NCBI GenBank assembly: GCA_030699485.1
Contig: JAUYMM010000017.1
Span: 1-14,183, forward strand
Origin: Candidatus Woesebacteria bacterium
Lineage (GTDB): Bacteria; Patescibacteriota; Microgenomatia; UBA8517
DNA: 14,183 nt
Direction of reading: 5' to 3'
How positions within the stretch are numbered: position 1 is the stretch's first letter; each line of letters opens with the position of its first letter. A program made the position numbers and the translations under genes. This document shows positions 5,916-12,791 of the stretch, piece by piece. Under the pieces are notes generated by a model. The model did not search any database and was not told the DNA's origin. It saw only the letters and a list, made by a program, of their open reading frames with translations.

Positions 5916-7232
5916 ATGCAAAAATACATAAACATAATAGGCCTTGAAATACATATAGAACCAAATACAAAATCAAAAATGTTTTGTAGTTGCCCCCAAG
6001 ATCATTTTGGAGCAAAACCTAATACACAAACCTGCCCAATTTGTTTAGGTCTTCCTGGAGCTTTGCCTTATGCAAACAAAGAAGCAATAAAAAAGACAAT
6101 TAAATTAGGTCTTGCTTTGGGATCAAAAATATCAGAAAAATCAAAGTTTTACAGAAAACATTATTTTTACCCAGATTTGCCTAAAGGATATCAAATTAGC
6201 CAGAAAGATAATCCATTTTGTGTTGGAGGAAGTTTGATGAGTAAAAAAATAAATCACATACATCTTGAAGAAGATGCTGGTAAATTAATTCATTCCGGAG
6301 ATGAGTCACTTATTGATTTTAATAGATCAGGCTGTGCATTAATTGAAATTGTCACAGAACCAGTCTTTAATAATGTTTCTGAAGTATTATCTTTTGTCAA
6401 AGAACTTCAATTAATTGCCAGATATTTAGATATAAGTAACGCCGACATGGAAAAAGGAACAATGAGACTTGAGGCAAACATCTCACTCAAAGCACTCCTC
6501 GGGGGTGGCCGAATGGACTCCCGCGAGGTGGGCAATTTACCCGATTACAAAGTGGAGCTTAAAAATATTAATTCATTTAAATTTTTAGAAAAAGCTTTAA
6601 AAGCTGAAATTGAAAGGCAAACAAAAGCTTTAGATAATAGTGAAAAATTAAAACAAGAAACTAGAGGTTATGATGAAAAAACAAAAACTACTTTTTCACA
6701 AAGAACAAAAACAGACTCAGACGATTATCGATATTTTCCAGAACCAGACATATCACCAATAAACAGTACAGAGTACATTGTACATAGTACAAAGATTCCT
6801 GAATTGCCGCAGGCAAAACGAGATCGGTTCATGGATATGTATAAATTACCTAAAGACTATGTGGAGATTTTAATTTCGGATTTAGAAAGAGCAAATTATT
6901 TTGAACAGGCGGTTAAATTAGCTCCAGATTTGACTAAATCGATAGCTGATTTAATGATCAACAAGAACATGGATAATGAATATCCTGAACCTGCAGGTTT
7001 TGTTAAAAAAATTGTAGAATTAACAAAAATCGAATATGCATCTACTTCTGATTTGGAACAAGCAATCAAGGATGTGTTGTTTGAAAATCCCAATATTGTA
7101 GATTCTTATATAAATGGCAAAGGACAAGTAATAGGCTTTCTAATTGGTCAGGTTCAAAAGGTACTGCAAGGAAAAGGTGATCCTAAAATGATAAATGTTA
7201 AACTAATTGAATCACTACAAAAAAATATTTAA
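5916..7232 (+). CDS. gatB: Aspartyl/glutamyl-tRNA amidotransferase subunit B
   Basis: The 438-residue protein opens with GLEIHIEPNTKSKMFC and has the zinc cysteines C24, C26, C40 and C43 (MFCSC ... TCPICLGLPG). It also has YFYPDLPKGYQISQ (about 88-101), HLEEDAGK, DFNRSG and the ELKNINSF block. The C-terminal third is the helical tail domain that binds tRNA (YPEPAGF through a final LIESLQKNI). GatB activates the misacylated aminoacyl end of tRNA with ATP and transfers ammonia from GatA. It is somewhat shorter than typical GatB (about 475). Between NISL and YKVELKN lies an extra GC-rich stretch (LLGGGRMDSREVGN) that family members usually lack. No Shine-Dalgarno is seen. Confidence 0.95.
   Translation: MQKYINIIGLEIHIEPNTKSKMFCSCPQDHFGAKPNTQTCPICLGLPGALPYANKEAIKKTIKLGLALGSKISEKSKFYRKHYFYPDLPKGYQISQKDNPFCVGGSLMSKKINHIHLEEDAGKLIHSGDESLIDFNRSGCALIEIVTEPVFNNVSEVLSFVKELQLIARYLDISNADMEKGTMRLEANISLKALLGGGRMDSREVGNLPDYKVELKNINSFKFLEKALKAEIERQTKALDNSEKLKQETRGYDEKTKTTFSQRTKTDSDDYRYFPEPDISPINSTEYIVHSTKIPELPQAKRDRFMDMYKLPKDYVEILISDLERANYFEQAVKLAPDLTKSIADLMINKNMDNEYPEPAGFVKKIVELTKIEYASTSDLEQAIKDVLFENPNIVDSYINGKGQVIGFLIGQVQKVLQGKGDPKMINVKLIESLQKNI
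6497..6528. repeat. GC-rich imperfect inverted repeat inside gatB
   Basis: CCTCGGGGG (6497-6505) pairs with CCCGCGAGG (6520-6528) with one G-G mismatch (6502/6523), leaving a 14-base loop that begins TGGCCG. It is strikingly GC-rich against the surrounding AT-rich gatB sequence and codes for residues that look like an insertion relative to the family. The adjoining CGAGGTGGGCAAT (6524-6536) resembles CGAGGTGGCAAT at 1587-1598 beside palindrome copy 1. It is probably a dispersed hairpin element; other copies outside the window cannot be seen. Confidence 0.55.
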
Positions 7233-7244
7233 AAAAATGGAAAC

Positions 7245-7253
7245 TGGTATAAT
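7245..7253 (+). promoter_or_regulatory. Extended -10 promoter upstream of the small protein gene and dnaE
   Basis: TGG then TATAAT: a perfect -10 hexamer at 7248-7253 preceded by the TGn extension at 7245-7247. There is no good -35 at the normal distance, as expected for extended -10 promoters. Predicted transcription start is near 7260, giving a leader of about 20 bases that includes the strong Shine-Dalgarno at 7266-7276. It lies in the only clear gap (7233-7280) between the gat genes and dnaE. Confidence 0.55.
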
Positions 7254-7265
7254 TAAAAAAGATTT

Positions 7266-7276
7266 AAGGAGGTGAT
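7266..7276 (+). promoter_or_regulatory. Near-perfect Shine-Dalgarno that sets the start at 7281
   Basis: AAGGAGGTGAT is complementary to the full 3' end of bacterial 16S rRNA. The AGGAGG core ends 7 bases before the ATG at 7281. A GTG at 7272 lies inside this site, so it cannot be the true start. Most other genes in the window have no recognisable site. Confidence 0.85.
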
Positions 7277-7280
7277 TAAT

Positions 7281-7466
7281 ATGAGTGAAACAAAACAAGA
7301 ATTAACATCACAAGAAAAGATTGACCATATTTTGAGTGCAATTAAAGATCCCAAGGAACGAGCCGAAAAAGAACAATTACTTAAAGTATTTATACAACTA
7401 GGTGAAGGGTCAAATAAAGCACACAAGATTGGCGAAAAGATTCAATCTACTTTAGAAGGTAAATAA
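7281..7466 (+). CDS. Small conserved-looking acidic/basic helical protein of unknown function, 61 residues
   Basis: The start is ATG 7281, not the in-frame GTG at 7272, because the latter falls within the Shine-Dalgarno. The product begins MSETKQELTSQEKIDHILSA and is rich in Glu, Lys, Ala and Leu with no Cys or Trp. It looks like two or three short amphipathic helices: about 10-22, a middle helix 24-42 including DPKERAEKEQLLKVFIQLGE, and 45-60. There is no signal peptide or membrane segment, and I do not recognise a family. Its own promoter and the strongest ribosome-binding site in the window suggest high expression. It ends 4 bases before dnaE, so it may be co-transcribed with it; a replication link is only contextual. 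Confidence 0.75.
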   Translation: MSETKQELTSQEKIDHILSAIKDPKERAEKEQLLKVFIQLGEGSNKAHKIGEKIQSTLEGK

Positions 7467-7470
7467 AATA

Positions 7471-10400
7471 ATGTCAAAATTTGTTCATCTTCACAATCAC
7501 ACAGAATATTCACTTCTTGATGGGCTTTCTCGCATAAAAAGATTATTTACACATGTTAGGGAAAATAACATGACAGCAATTGCAATTACTGATCATGGTG
7601 CAATGTATGGAGCAATTGAATTTTTTAAGGAAGGAAAGAAACAAGAAGTCAAACCAATAATTGGCCTTGAGGGTTATGTAACTCGTGATATGGGTGAAAA
7701 AATTAAAGATAACTACCACATTACGTTACTTGCCAAAAATTACGATGGGTATAAAAATTTAATGAAATTAACTTCAATTGCACACATGAAAGGCTATTAT
7801 TATAAACCAAGATTTTCAAAAGAAATATTAAAAGAACATTCAAAAGGTTTAGTTTGTTTTTCAGGTTGTCCTAAGGCTGAAATACCGCAGTTTTTAATTG
7901 ATGGCAATTTTAAAGAAGCAGAAAAACTTACCCAGTGGTATGCAGATACTTTTAAGGATGATTTTTATTTAGAGCTACAACGACATAATTATGAAAAAAT
8001 ATTGCCTACAATTTCAGATCAGGTTTTACACGCCTCACTTTCAGAGATAGACAAAAATAGTAAATCAGTTGAAGAAGGAATAATTAAATTAAGTAGAAAC
8101 TTAGGTATTCCACTTGTTGCTACAAATGACTGTCATTATATAAGAAAAGAAGATGCGGAAGCGCAAGATGCTTTGGTTTGTATTGCAACAGGCAAAAACG
8201 TATCTGATATTAAAAGACTTCGATATATTGATAATCCTGACTTTTATGTTAAATCACCTGATGAAATGGAAGAAGTTTTTAAAGATCTTCCTGATGCTAC
8301 CCAAAATACAGTCAAAATTGCAGATAAATGCAATCTTGAGATTCCACTTGGCTCATGGTTTTTTCCAAAGTTTAAATTACCCAAAGGGAAAACAGATGCA
8401 AAATATTTAGAAGAACTTGTTTGGAAACTACTTCCAGAACGGATTAACAAAATAAATAAGGAAGTAAAAGAAAGAATTAATTATGAGCTTAAAATTATAA
8501 ATACCAAAGGATATGGACCATATTTTTTAATAGTTATGGATATGGTTAATTGGTGCCTTGAAAACGGCATTATTACAAACACCAGAGGTTCTGCTGCAGG
8601 CTCTCTTGTTTCATATGTTTTAGGTATTACAACAGTTAATCCTTTAACTTATGGACTTCCTTTTGAAAGATTTTTAAATCCCTTTCGACCTTCTCCGCCT
8701 GATATAGATTTTGACATTTCTGATAATCGTAGGGAAGATGTTATTAAATACATAACTGACACATATGGTGTAGAAAAAGTTGCGCAAGTGTGTACTTTTG
8801 GAAGAATGCTTGCTAAAGCTGCAGTTAGGGATATAGCAAGAGTTCTTGGCTATCCTTATGCAGTAGGAGATAAAATAGCAAAACTGATTCCTTTAGGCGC
8901 TCAAGGCTTTCCAATGACCATGGAAAGAGCTATGAATGAAATTACTGACCTTAAATTATTGTACGACTCAGATTCTGATACAAAAAAAATTATTGATCTC
9001 GCCAAAGTAGTTGAAGGTAATACTAGGCACTTATCTGTTCATGCCGCAGGTGTAGTAATTTCGCCGACTGAAATGATTGATTTTACCCCTCTTCAGATGG
9101 AGCCGAAAGGAGAAAAAGTTATTACCCAATATGAAATGCATGCTTGTGAAGATGTAGGTTTAATTAAATTTGATGTACTGGGAATTAGAAACCTATCTAT
9201 ATTGGGTAATGCAATAAAAATTGTAAAAGATACTAGAGGTGTTGATATTAATCTCCAAAAAATTGATATTAATGATAAAAAAACTTTTGCAATGCTCTCT
9301 CGTGGTGAAACAATGGGAACATTTCAACTTAATGGCTCAGGTATGACTAAATTCTTAAAAGAACTAAAACCTACAAGAGTTGAAGATATTATGGCTATGG
9401 TTGCCTTATATCGTCCTGGCCCTTTGGCAGTTATTCCTGAATATATATCTCGCAAAAACAATCCCAAACTTGTTAAGTACCTAGATCCTAGAATGGAAAA
9501 GTTTTTAAATATGTCCTATGGGTTAATAGTTTATCAAGATGATCTTTTATTTTGTGCTATTGACCTTGCAGGTTATACATGGGAAGAGGCAGATAAATTC
9601 AGAAAAGCAGTTGGGAAAAAGATACCTGAAGAAATGGCAGCTCAAAAAGATAAATTTATAAAAGGAATTATAGATAATGGACAAACAAAAGAATTTGCTG
9701 AAAAGTTGTGGGGATTGTTTGAACCGTTTCAATCATACGGATTTAACAAAGCTCATGCTGCCTCATATGGTATGGTTGCTTATTATACGGCCTACATGAA
9801 AGCGAATTATCCAGTTGAGTATATGAATGCACTTTTAACTGCAGAAAGCTCGGATTCTATTAAAATAAGTCAAGCTGTACATGAATGTAGAAGAATGGAA
9901 ATTGGAGTTTTTCCTCCTGACATCAATGAAAGTGAAATTGACTTTACTATCGTCGGTAAGCAGAGCTTGCCACTTCGTGGTAAAAACAATATTCGTTTTG
10001 GATTATCAGCTATTAAAAATGTTGGTACTATAGCAATTGAAAATATACTTGAAGCTAGAAACCCGTCTGAAGACGAAGTAAAACCGTTTTTATCTTTTAC
10101 TGATTTTGTTAACCGTGTTGATGGCCGAAAAGTAAATAAAAGAGTTTTAGAAAGCTTAATTAAGGTAGGAGCAATGGAAAAGTTTGGCAAAAAAACTGCG
10201 CTACTGTCTGCAATGGATGTAATCAAAGCAAAATTATCAAAATCAAAAGATAATAATGGACAATCTGGATTATTTTCAGAAGAAGATGAATTAAAAATTT
10301 CTGCATTTGTATCTGATTCTTCATTAATTGATAACTCAATTGATGATTTTACAGATGAAGAAAGAGAAAATTTCGAGAGAGATCTCCTTGGTTTTTCAAT

Positions 10401-10740
10401 TTCTGCAAAACCAATGAATGAACTGTTGGATCCACTTGAAAATAAGACGACACACAAAATATTTGAGCTAAATCCTGAAGAACAAAAAGGGGAAATAGTT
10501 AAAATTGCAGCAATTATCAGGGAATCAAGAGTAATTTTGACAAAAAGAAATAGTTCAGAGATGGCCTTTGTTAAAGCTGAGGATACTACAGGCATTGTTG
10601 ATATGGTTGTTTTCCCAAGCACTTATCAGGATGTTAGGAATTTATTAATGGATGGAAAAGTAGTTTTAATTACTGGAAAGGTAGAATCTCGCGAAGAAGA
10701 AATTTCATTCATTGTAGAAACTATGGTTGAGTGTAAATAG
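7471..10740 (+). CDS. dnaE: DNA polymerase III alpha subunit
   Basis: The 1089-residue protein is a DnaE-type replicative polymerase. The N-terminal PHP domain (1 to about 280) keeps its metal ligands: HLHNHT (H8, H10), TDH (D41, H42), GLE (E67), H83 and NDCHY, so intrinsic proofreading is plausible. The palm has TRGSAAGSLVSY (371-382), the catalytic pair D413 and D415 in PDIDFD, and a third aspartate at D568 in FDVLG. Helix-hairpin-helix-like sequence (FLSFTDFVNRV, ALI-type repeats around 860-920) and an OB fold (about 1005-1085, GEIVKIAAII through GKVVLITGKV) follow. The protein ends right after the OB fold, so a long tau-binding tail like that of E. coli (1160 residues) is absent or reduced. 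It starts 4 bases after the small protein gene. Confidence 0.97.
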   Translation: MSKFVHLHNHTEYSLLDGLSRIKRLFTHVRENNMTAIAITDHGAMYGAIEFFKEGKKQEVKPIIGLEGYVTRDMGEKIKDNYHITLLAKNYDGYKNLMKLTSIAHMKGYYYKPRFSKEILKEHSKGLVCFSGCPKAEIPQFLIDGNFKEAEKLTQWYADTFKDDFYLELQRHNYEKILPTISDQVLHASLSEIDKNSKSVEEGIIKLSRNLGIPLVATNDCHYIRKEDAEAQDALVCIATGKNVSDIKRLRYIDNPDFYVKSPDEMEEVFKDLPDATQNTVKIADKCNLEIPLGSWFFPKFKLPKGKTDAKYLEELVWKLLPERINKINKEVKERINYELKIINTKGYGPYFLIVMDMVNWCLENGIITNTRGSAAGSLVSYVLGITTVNPLTYGLPFERFLNPFRPSPPDIDFDISDNRREDVIKYITDTYGVEKVAQVCTFGRMLAKAAVRDIARVLGYPYAVGDKIAKLIPLGAQGFPMTMERAMNEITDLKLLYDSDSDTKKIIDLAKVVEGNTRHLSVHAAGVVISPTEMIDFTPLQMEPKGEKVITQYEMHACEDVGLIKFDVLGIRNLSILGNAIKIVKDTRGVDINLQKIDINDKKTFAMLSRGETMGTFQLNGSGMTKFLKELKPTRVEDIMAMVALYRPGPLAVIPEYISRKNNPKLVKYLDPRMEKFLNMSYGLIVYQDDLLFCAIDLAGYTWEEADKFRKAVGKKIPEEMAAQKDKFIKGIIDNGQTKEFAEKLWGLFEPFQSYGFNKAHAASYGMVAYYTAYMKANYPVEYMNALLTAESSDSIKISQAVHECRRMEIGVFPPDINESEIDFTIVGKQSLPLRGKNNIRFGLSAIKNVGTIAIENILEARNPSEDEVKPFLSFTDFVNRVDGRKVNKRVLESLIKVGAMEKFGKKTALLSAMDVIKAKLSKSKDNNGQSGLFSEEDELKISAFVSDSSLIDNSIDDFTDEERENFERDLLGFSISAKPMNELLDPLENKTTHKIFELNPEEQKGEIVKIAAIIRESRVILTKRNSSEMAFVKAEDTTGIVDMVVFPSTYQDVRNLLMDGKVVLITGKVESREEEISFIVETMVECK

Positions 10741-10755
10741 ATTTTAATATATAAT
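10727..10755 (+). promoter_or_regulatory. Promoter for rplS-ruvC, probably giving a leaderless mRNA
   Basis: TTGAGT (10727-10732, four of six matches to the -35 consensus), a 17-base spacer, then a perfect TATAAT (10750-10755). The expected transcription start, about seven bases on, is near 10762, only two bases before the rplS ATG at 10764. The -35 and part of the spacer overlap the last codons of dnaE. No Shine-Dalgarno is present or could fit. Confidence 0.6.
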
Positions 10756-10763
10756 AGCTCTTA

Positions 10764-11123
10764 ATGTCATTAAGAATTAAACACAAGGAAATTGAATTTG
10801 GTGTTGGAGATAAGATAAAAGTTTTCCAAAAAATCAAAGAAGGAGAAAAAACTAGAGTGGGTTTTTTTGAAGGCATGGTTTTGGGTATTAAAGGCAGAGA
10901 AGATAGAAAAATGTTTACTGTTCGTAGAATTGGTGAAGCTGGAATAGGAATTGAGAGAATTTTTCCAATTTCCTTACCTACTATTGAAAAAATTGAAGTT
11001 ATTAAAAAAGGTACAAGGGGTGTAAAAAAAGCAAAATTATATTACACAAGAACAAAATCCACAAAAGAAATAGATAAAATTTACTCAAGATCAAAAAGGA
11101 AAGAATTGTCTAAAAAGAAGTGA
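10764..11123 (+). CDS. rplS: 50S ribosomal protein L19 (bL19)
   Basis: The 119-residue protein carries the bL19 core: VGDKIKVFQKIKEGEKTRV, FEGMVLGIKG, FTVRRIGEAGIGIERIFPI, then PTIEKIEVIKKG and KAKLYYTRTK. bL19 sits at the 30S-50S interface. It lacks the usual first 10-15 residues (the IxxLExEQL region) and instead has a lysine-rich C-terminal extension of about 20 residues. Commonly rplS sits in an rpsP-rimM-trmD-rplS operon; here it follows dnaE and overlaps ruvC. The start is fixed by the promoter position and the conserved core. Translation is probably leaderless. Confidence 0.95.
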   Translation: MSLRIKHKEIEFGVGDKIKVFQKIKEGEKTRVGFFEGMVLGIKGREDRKMFTVRRIGEAGIGIERIFPISLPTIEKIEVIKKGTRGVKKAKLYYTRTKSTKEIDKIYSRSKRKELSKKK

Positions 11124-11614
11124 TAATACTAGGCATAGACCCCGGAACTGCGACGACTGGTTTTGGTTGTATTGATGTCTCAAATGGACTTAAGGTTATT
11201 GAATGGGGACTTATAGAAACAAACAAAGAACTCAAAAAAGAAGAACGTCTTGAGATTATCTATGAAAAAACTTTAAAGTTAATAGAAAAGTTTTCTCCTG
11301 ATGTATTTGTTTTTGAAAAGGTATTTTTTGCCAATAATGCAAAAACAGTAATTGCTGTTGGTCAGGCACAAGGGGTGATACTTTTAGCTGCTCGTAAATT
11401 AAATATATTTGTTGCTGAATATGCCCCTGGAACAATTAAGAAGATGATTACGGGTAGTGGCAGAGCAAATAAAAAAGAGGTTCAAATCCATGTTAGAAAA
11501 ATACTTGGTAAAAAGATAAAGAGTGAAAAAGGGAAAAAAACACATTTTGATAACGCAGCAGATGCTCTGGCAATAGCCATGACTCATGCAATGACAATAA
11601 ACCCTAATGTTTAA
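11120..11614 (+). CDS. ruvC: Holliday junction resolvase RuvC
   Basis: The 164-residue protein has the RuvC fold signatures: LGIDPGTATTGFG with catalytic Asp7, FEKVFFANNAKT with Glu66, GQAQGVILLAA, EYAPGTIKKMITGSGRANKKEV and DNAADALAIAMTH with Asp148. RuvC cuts Holliday junctions as a dimer together with RuvAB. The D-x-x-D pair reads N145-A-A-D148, with Asp144 and His142 immediately before it. The start is GTG in a GTGA overlap with the rplS stop, implying coupling. The first residues (MIILGIDPG) fit the conserved N-terminus exactly. Confidence 0.94.
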   Translation: MIILGIDPGTATTGFGCIDVSNGLKVIEWGLIETNKELKKEERLEIIYEKTLKLIEKFSPDVFVFEKVFFANNAKTVIAVGQAQGVILLAARKLNIFVAEYAPGTIKKMITGSGRANKKEVQIHVRKILGKKIKSEKGKKTHFDNAADALAIAMTHAMTINPNV

Positions 11615-11873
11615 GATTGGAAAAGTAATTAATAATTACGAAAAAATTGGAATTACTATAGTTGAATTAACTGGCAATTTATCTACTGGAGATAAAATAA
11701 AATTTTACAAAGATGGTGAATTAGTTCTATTTCAACAAATAGATAGAATAATAATGAATCAAAAAAATATTCCCTTCGCAAACACAAAAGATGTGGTAGC
11801 ATTAGTTTTAAATGAAAAAGTACCAAAGGGGTCAGAAATCTACAAAACAGGTCAGTTGGGATCTAGCTCCTGA
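11607..11873 (+). CDS. EF-Tu domain-2-like small protein (translation elongation factor-like)
   Basis: The 88-residue protein resembles the free-standing EF-Tu/IF2 domain-2-like beta-barrel proteins found in CPR bacteria and archaea: IGKVINNYEKIGITIVEL, a GDKIKFYKDGE turn, FQQIDRI, then VVALVLNEKVPKGSEIYK. In translation factors this barrel contacts tRNA or the ribosome; the role of the single-domain version is unknown. It overlaps the end of ruvC by 8 bases. The recognisable domain ends around IYK (residue 80), while the last eight residues lie in the region also read in another frame by the next gene. Confidence 0.7.
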   Translation: MFKIGKVINNYEKIGITIVELTGNLSTGDKIKFYKDGELVLFQQIDRIIMNQKNIPFANTKDVVALVLNEKVPKGSEIYKTGQLGSSS

Positions 11874-12240
11874 TATTGAGTCTAGAACACAAAAATTAAT
11901 AAAGGCCTTAGAACTTGAATGGTTATCCTATGGAAGGATTTTTTATTACAGGTCAGTAAATTCAAAAGCCAGAGCATATGCGCGTGCTTGGGGTTTGCCA
12001 AGGCTTTGGCAAAGAACATTAGGAGTTGAACCTGCCTACATTGTTGAAGTTATTTCTGAACATTTTGACCCACTCCCTCTAAAAGAGCAAGATAAAATAT
12101 TACTTCATGAATTAACACATATTCCAAGAAACTTCTCAGGAGCTCTTGTCGCTCACACTAGACACAAAAAAGGTAGTTTCCATGACAAACTTGATATACT
12201 AATAGAACAATATCATGCAAATAATAATACTACACGGTAA
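11812..12240 (+). CDS. Putative zinc metallopeptidase (phage/archaeal-type putative metallopeptidase family)
   Basis: The 142-residue protein has the pattern of the 'putative phage metallopeptidase' family seen in archaea, phages and CPR bacteria: VSWDLAPDIESR (14-25), RSVNSKARAYARAWGLPRLWQ (48-68 region), YIVEVISEHFDPL and the zinc motif HELTHIPRNFSGALVAHTRH. H99 and H103 bind zinc with catalytic Glu100; H115 or H118 may be the third ligand. There is no signal peptide, so it is likely cytosolic; the substrate is unknown. The only usable start is ATG 11812, giving a 62-base out-of-frame overlap with the upstream gene. Family-conserved sequence begins near residue 14, inside the overlap, so at least part of the overlap is real. 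It overlaps the next gene by 26 bases. Confidence 0.75.
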   Translation: MKKYQRGQKSTKQVSWDLAPDIESRTQKLIKALELEWLSYGRIFYYRSVNSKARAYARAWGLPRLWQRTLGVEPAYIVEVISEHFDPLPLKEQDKILLHELTHIPRNFSGALVAHTRHKKGSFHDKLDILIEQYHANNNTTR

Positions 12241-12784
12241 CGATACTGTAAAAAGTTATGAGCGTCTAACAAAATTTATAAACGAAGCAAAAAAACGTGG
12301 CTGGGATATTGTGAATGACAAGATTGAAGACACACCTTCACTTTTTGGTACCGAAAAACTAATTATAGTTAGAGATTATAAGCAAAGCTTGGCCGGCTCT
12401 GCCGGTAAAATTATTAAAAAAATACCGGGTACTTTAGTTATATATTCACAAAATAAAATTCCTGCAGCTACTTTGAAATCACTTAATCCTGACAAGAACT
12501 CGACCAACTTCGTTGTCGAAAAGTTTGAGTTACCAGTTCTTTTGTGGAAATTTTTAGATAATATGACTGTTTCTGGTTTGCATGAGTTGATAAAGACTCA
12601 ACCTGAAGAATATATTCTAGCTATGATGGCTTGGAAATTAAAACAAAGTTACCGAACAAATCCCACCCCTGGGGTGGGATTAATGATCTCAGAATTAGCC
12701 GAAATTGATGTCAAATCAAAAACTAGTAAGGCTGATTTACTTCTCTCTCTTGACTTATTACTATCAAAAAAGATAAGCTTATAG
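12215..12784 (+). CDS. Short DNA polymerase III delta subunit-like protein (HolA-like)
   Basis: The 189-residue protein begins IIILHGNDTVKSYERL, the delta-type N-terminus that corresponds to a degenerate P-loop, followed by TPSLFGTEKLIIVRDY and KKIPGTLVIYSQNKIP. The C-terminal helices end ISELAEIDVKSKTSKADLLLSLDLLL, matching the delta collar-domain signature (L-x-E-x-D-x-x-x-K). Delta opens the sliding clamp in the clamp loader. E. coli HolA is about 343 residues, so this is roughly half size, as seen for HolA-like proteins in CPR genomes. The repeat at 12659-12681 lies in frame and encodes NPTPGVGL between two helices. The start overlaps the metallopeptidase by 26 bases; no Shine-Dalgarno is visible. 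Confidence 0.62.
   Translation: MQIIILHGNDTVKSYERLTKFINEAKKRGWDIVNDKIEDTPSLFGTEKLIIVRDYKQSLAGSAGKIIKKIPGTLVIYSQNKIPAATLKSLNPDKNSTNFVVEKFELPVLLWKFLDNMTVSGLHELIKTQPEEYILAMMAWKLKQSYRTNPTPGVGLMISELAEIDVKSKTSKADLLLSLDLLLSKKISL
12659..12681. repeat. GC-rich palindromic repeat, copy 2 (inside the delta-like gene)
   Basis: Left arm AATCCCACCCC (12659-12669), central T (12670), right arm GGGGTGGGATT (12671-12681): an 11-base perfect inverted repeat. It is nearly identical to 1602-1623, differing by one C and the central base. It is GC-rich inside AT-rich coding sequence and is read in frame as part of TNPTPGVGL. Confidence 0.85.
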
Positions 12785-12791
12785 GCACATT

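Noticed and set aside
7272..7274. GTG as the start of the small protein before dnaE
   Set aside because: It lies inside the Shine-Dalgarno AAGGAGGTGAT; ATG 7281 has ideal spacing.
8153..8450. Short overlapping ORFs on both strands within dnaE
   Set aside because: They lie wholly inside the conserved dnaE frame and have no motifs or start signals.
9870..10622. A 250-codon open frame on the minus strand within dnaE
   Set aside because: It is antisense to the conserved C-terminal region of dnaE, is Ser/Ile/Leu-rich as antisense frames of AT-rich genes are, and shows no motif or ribosome-binding site.
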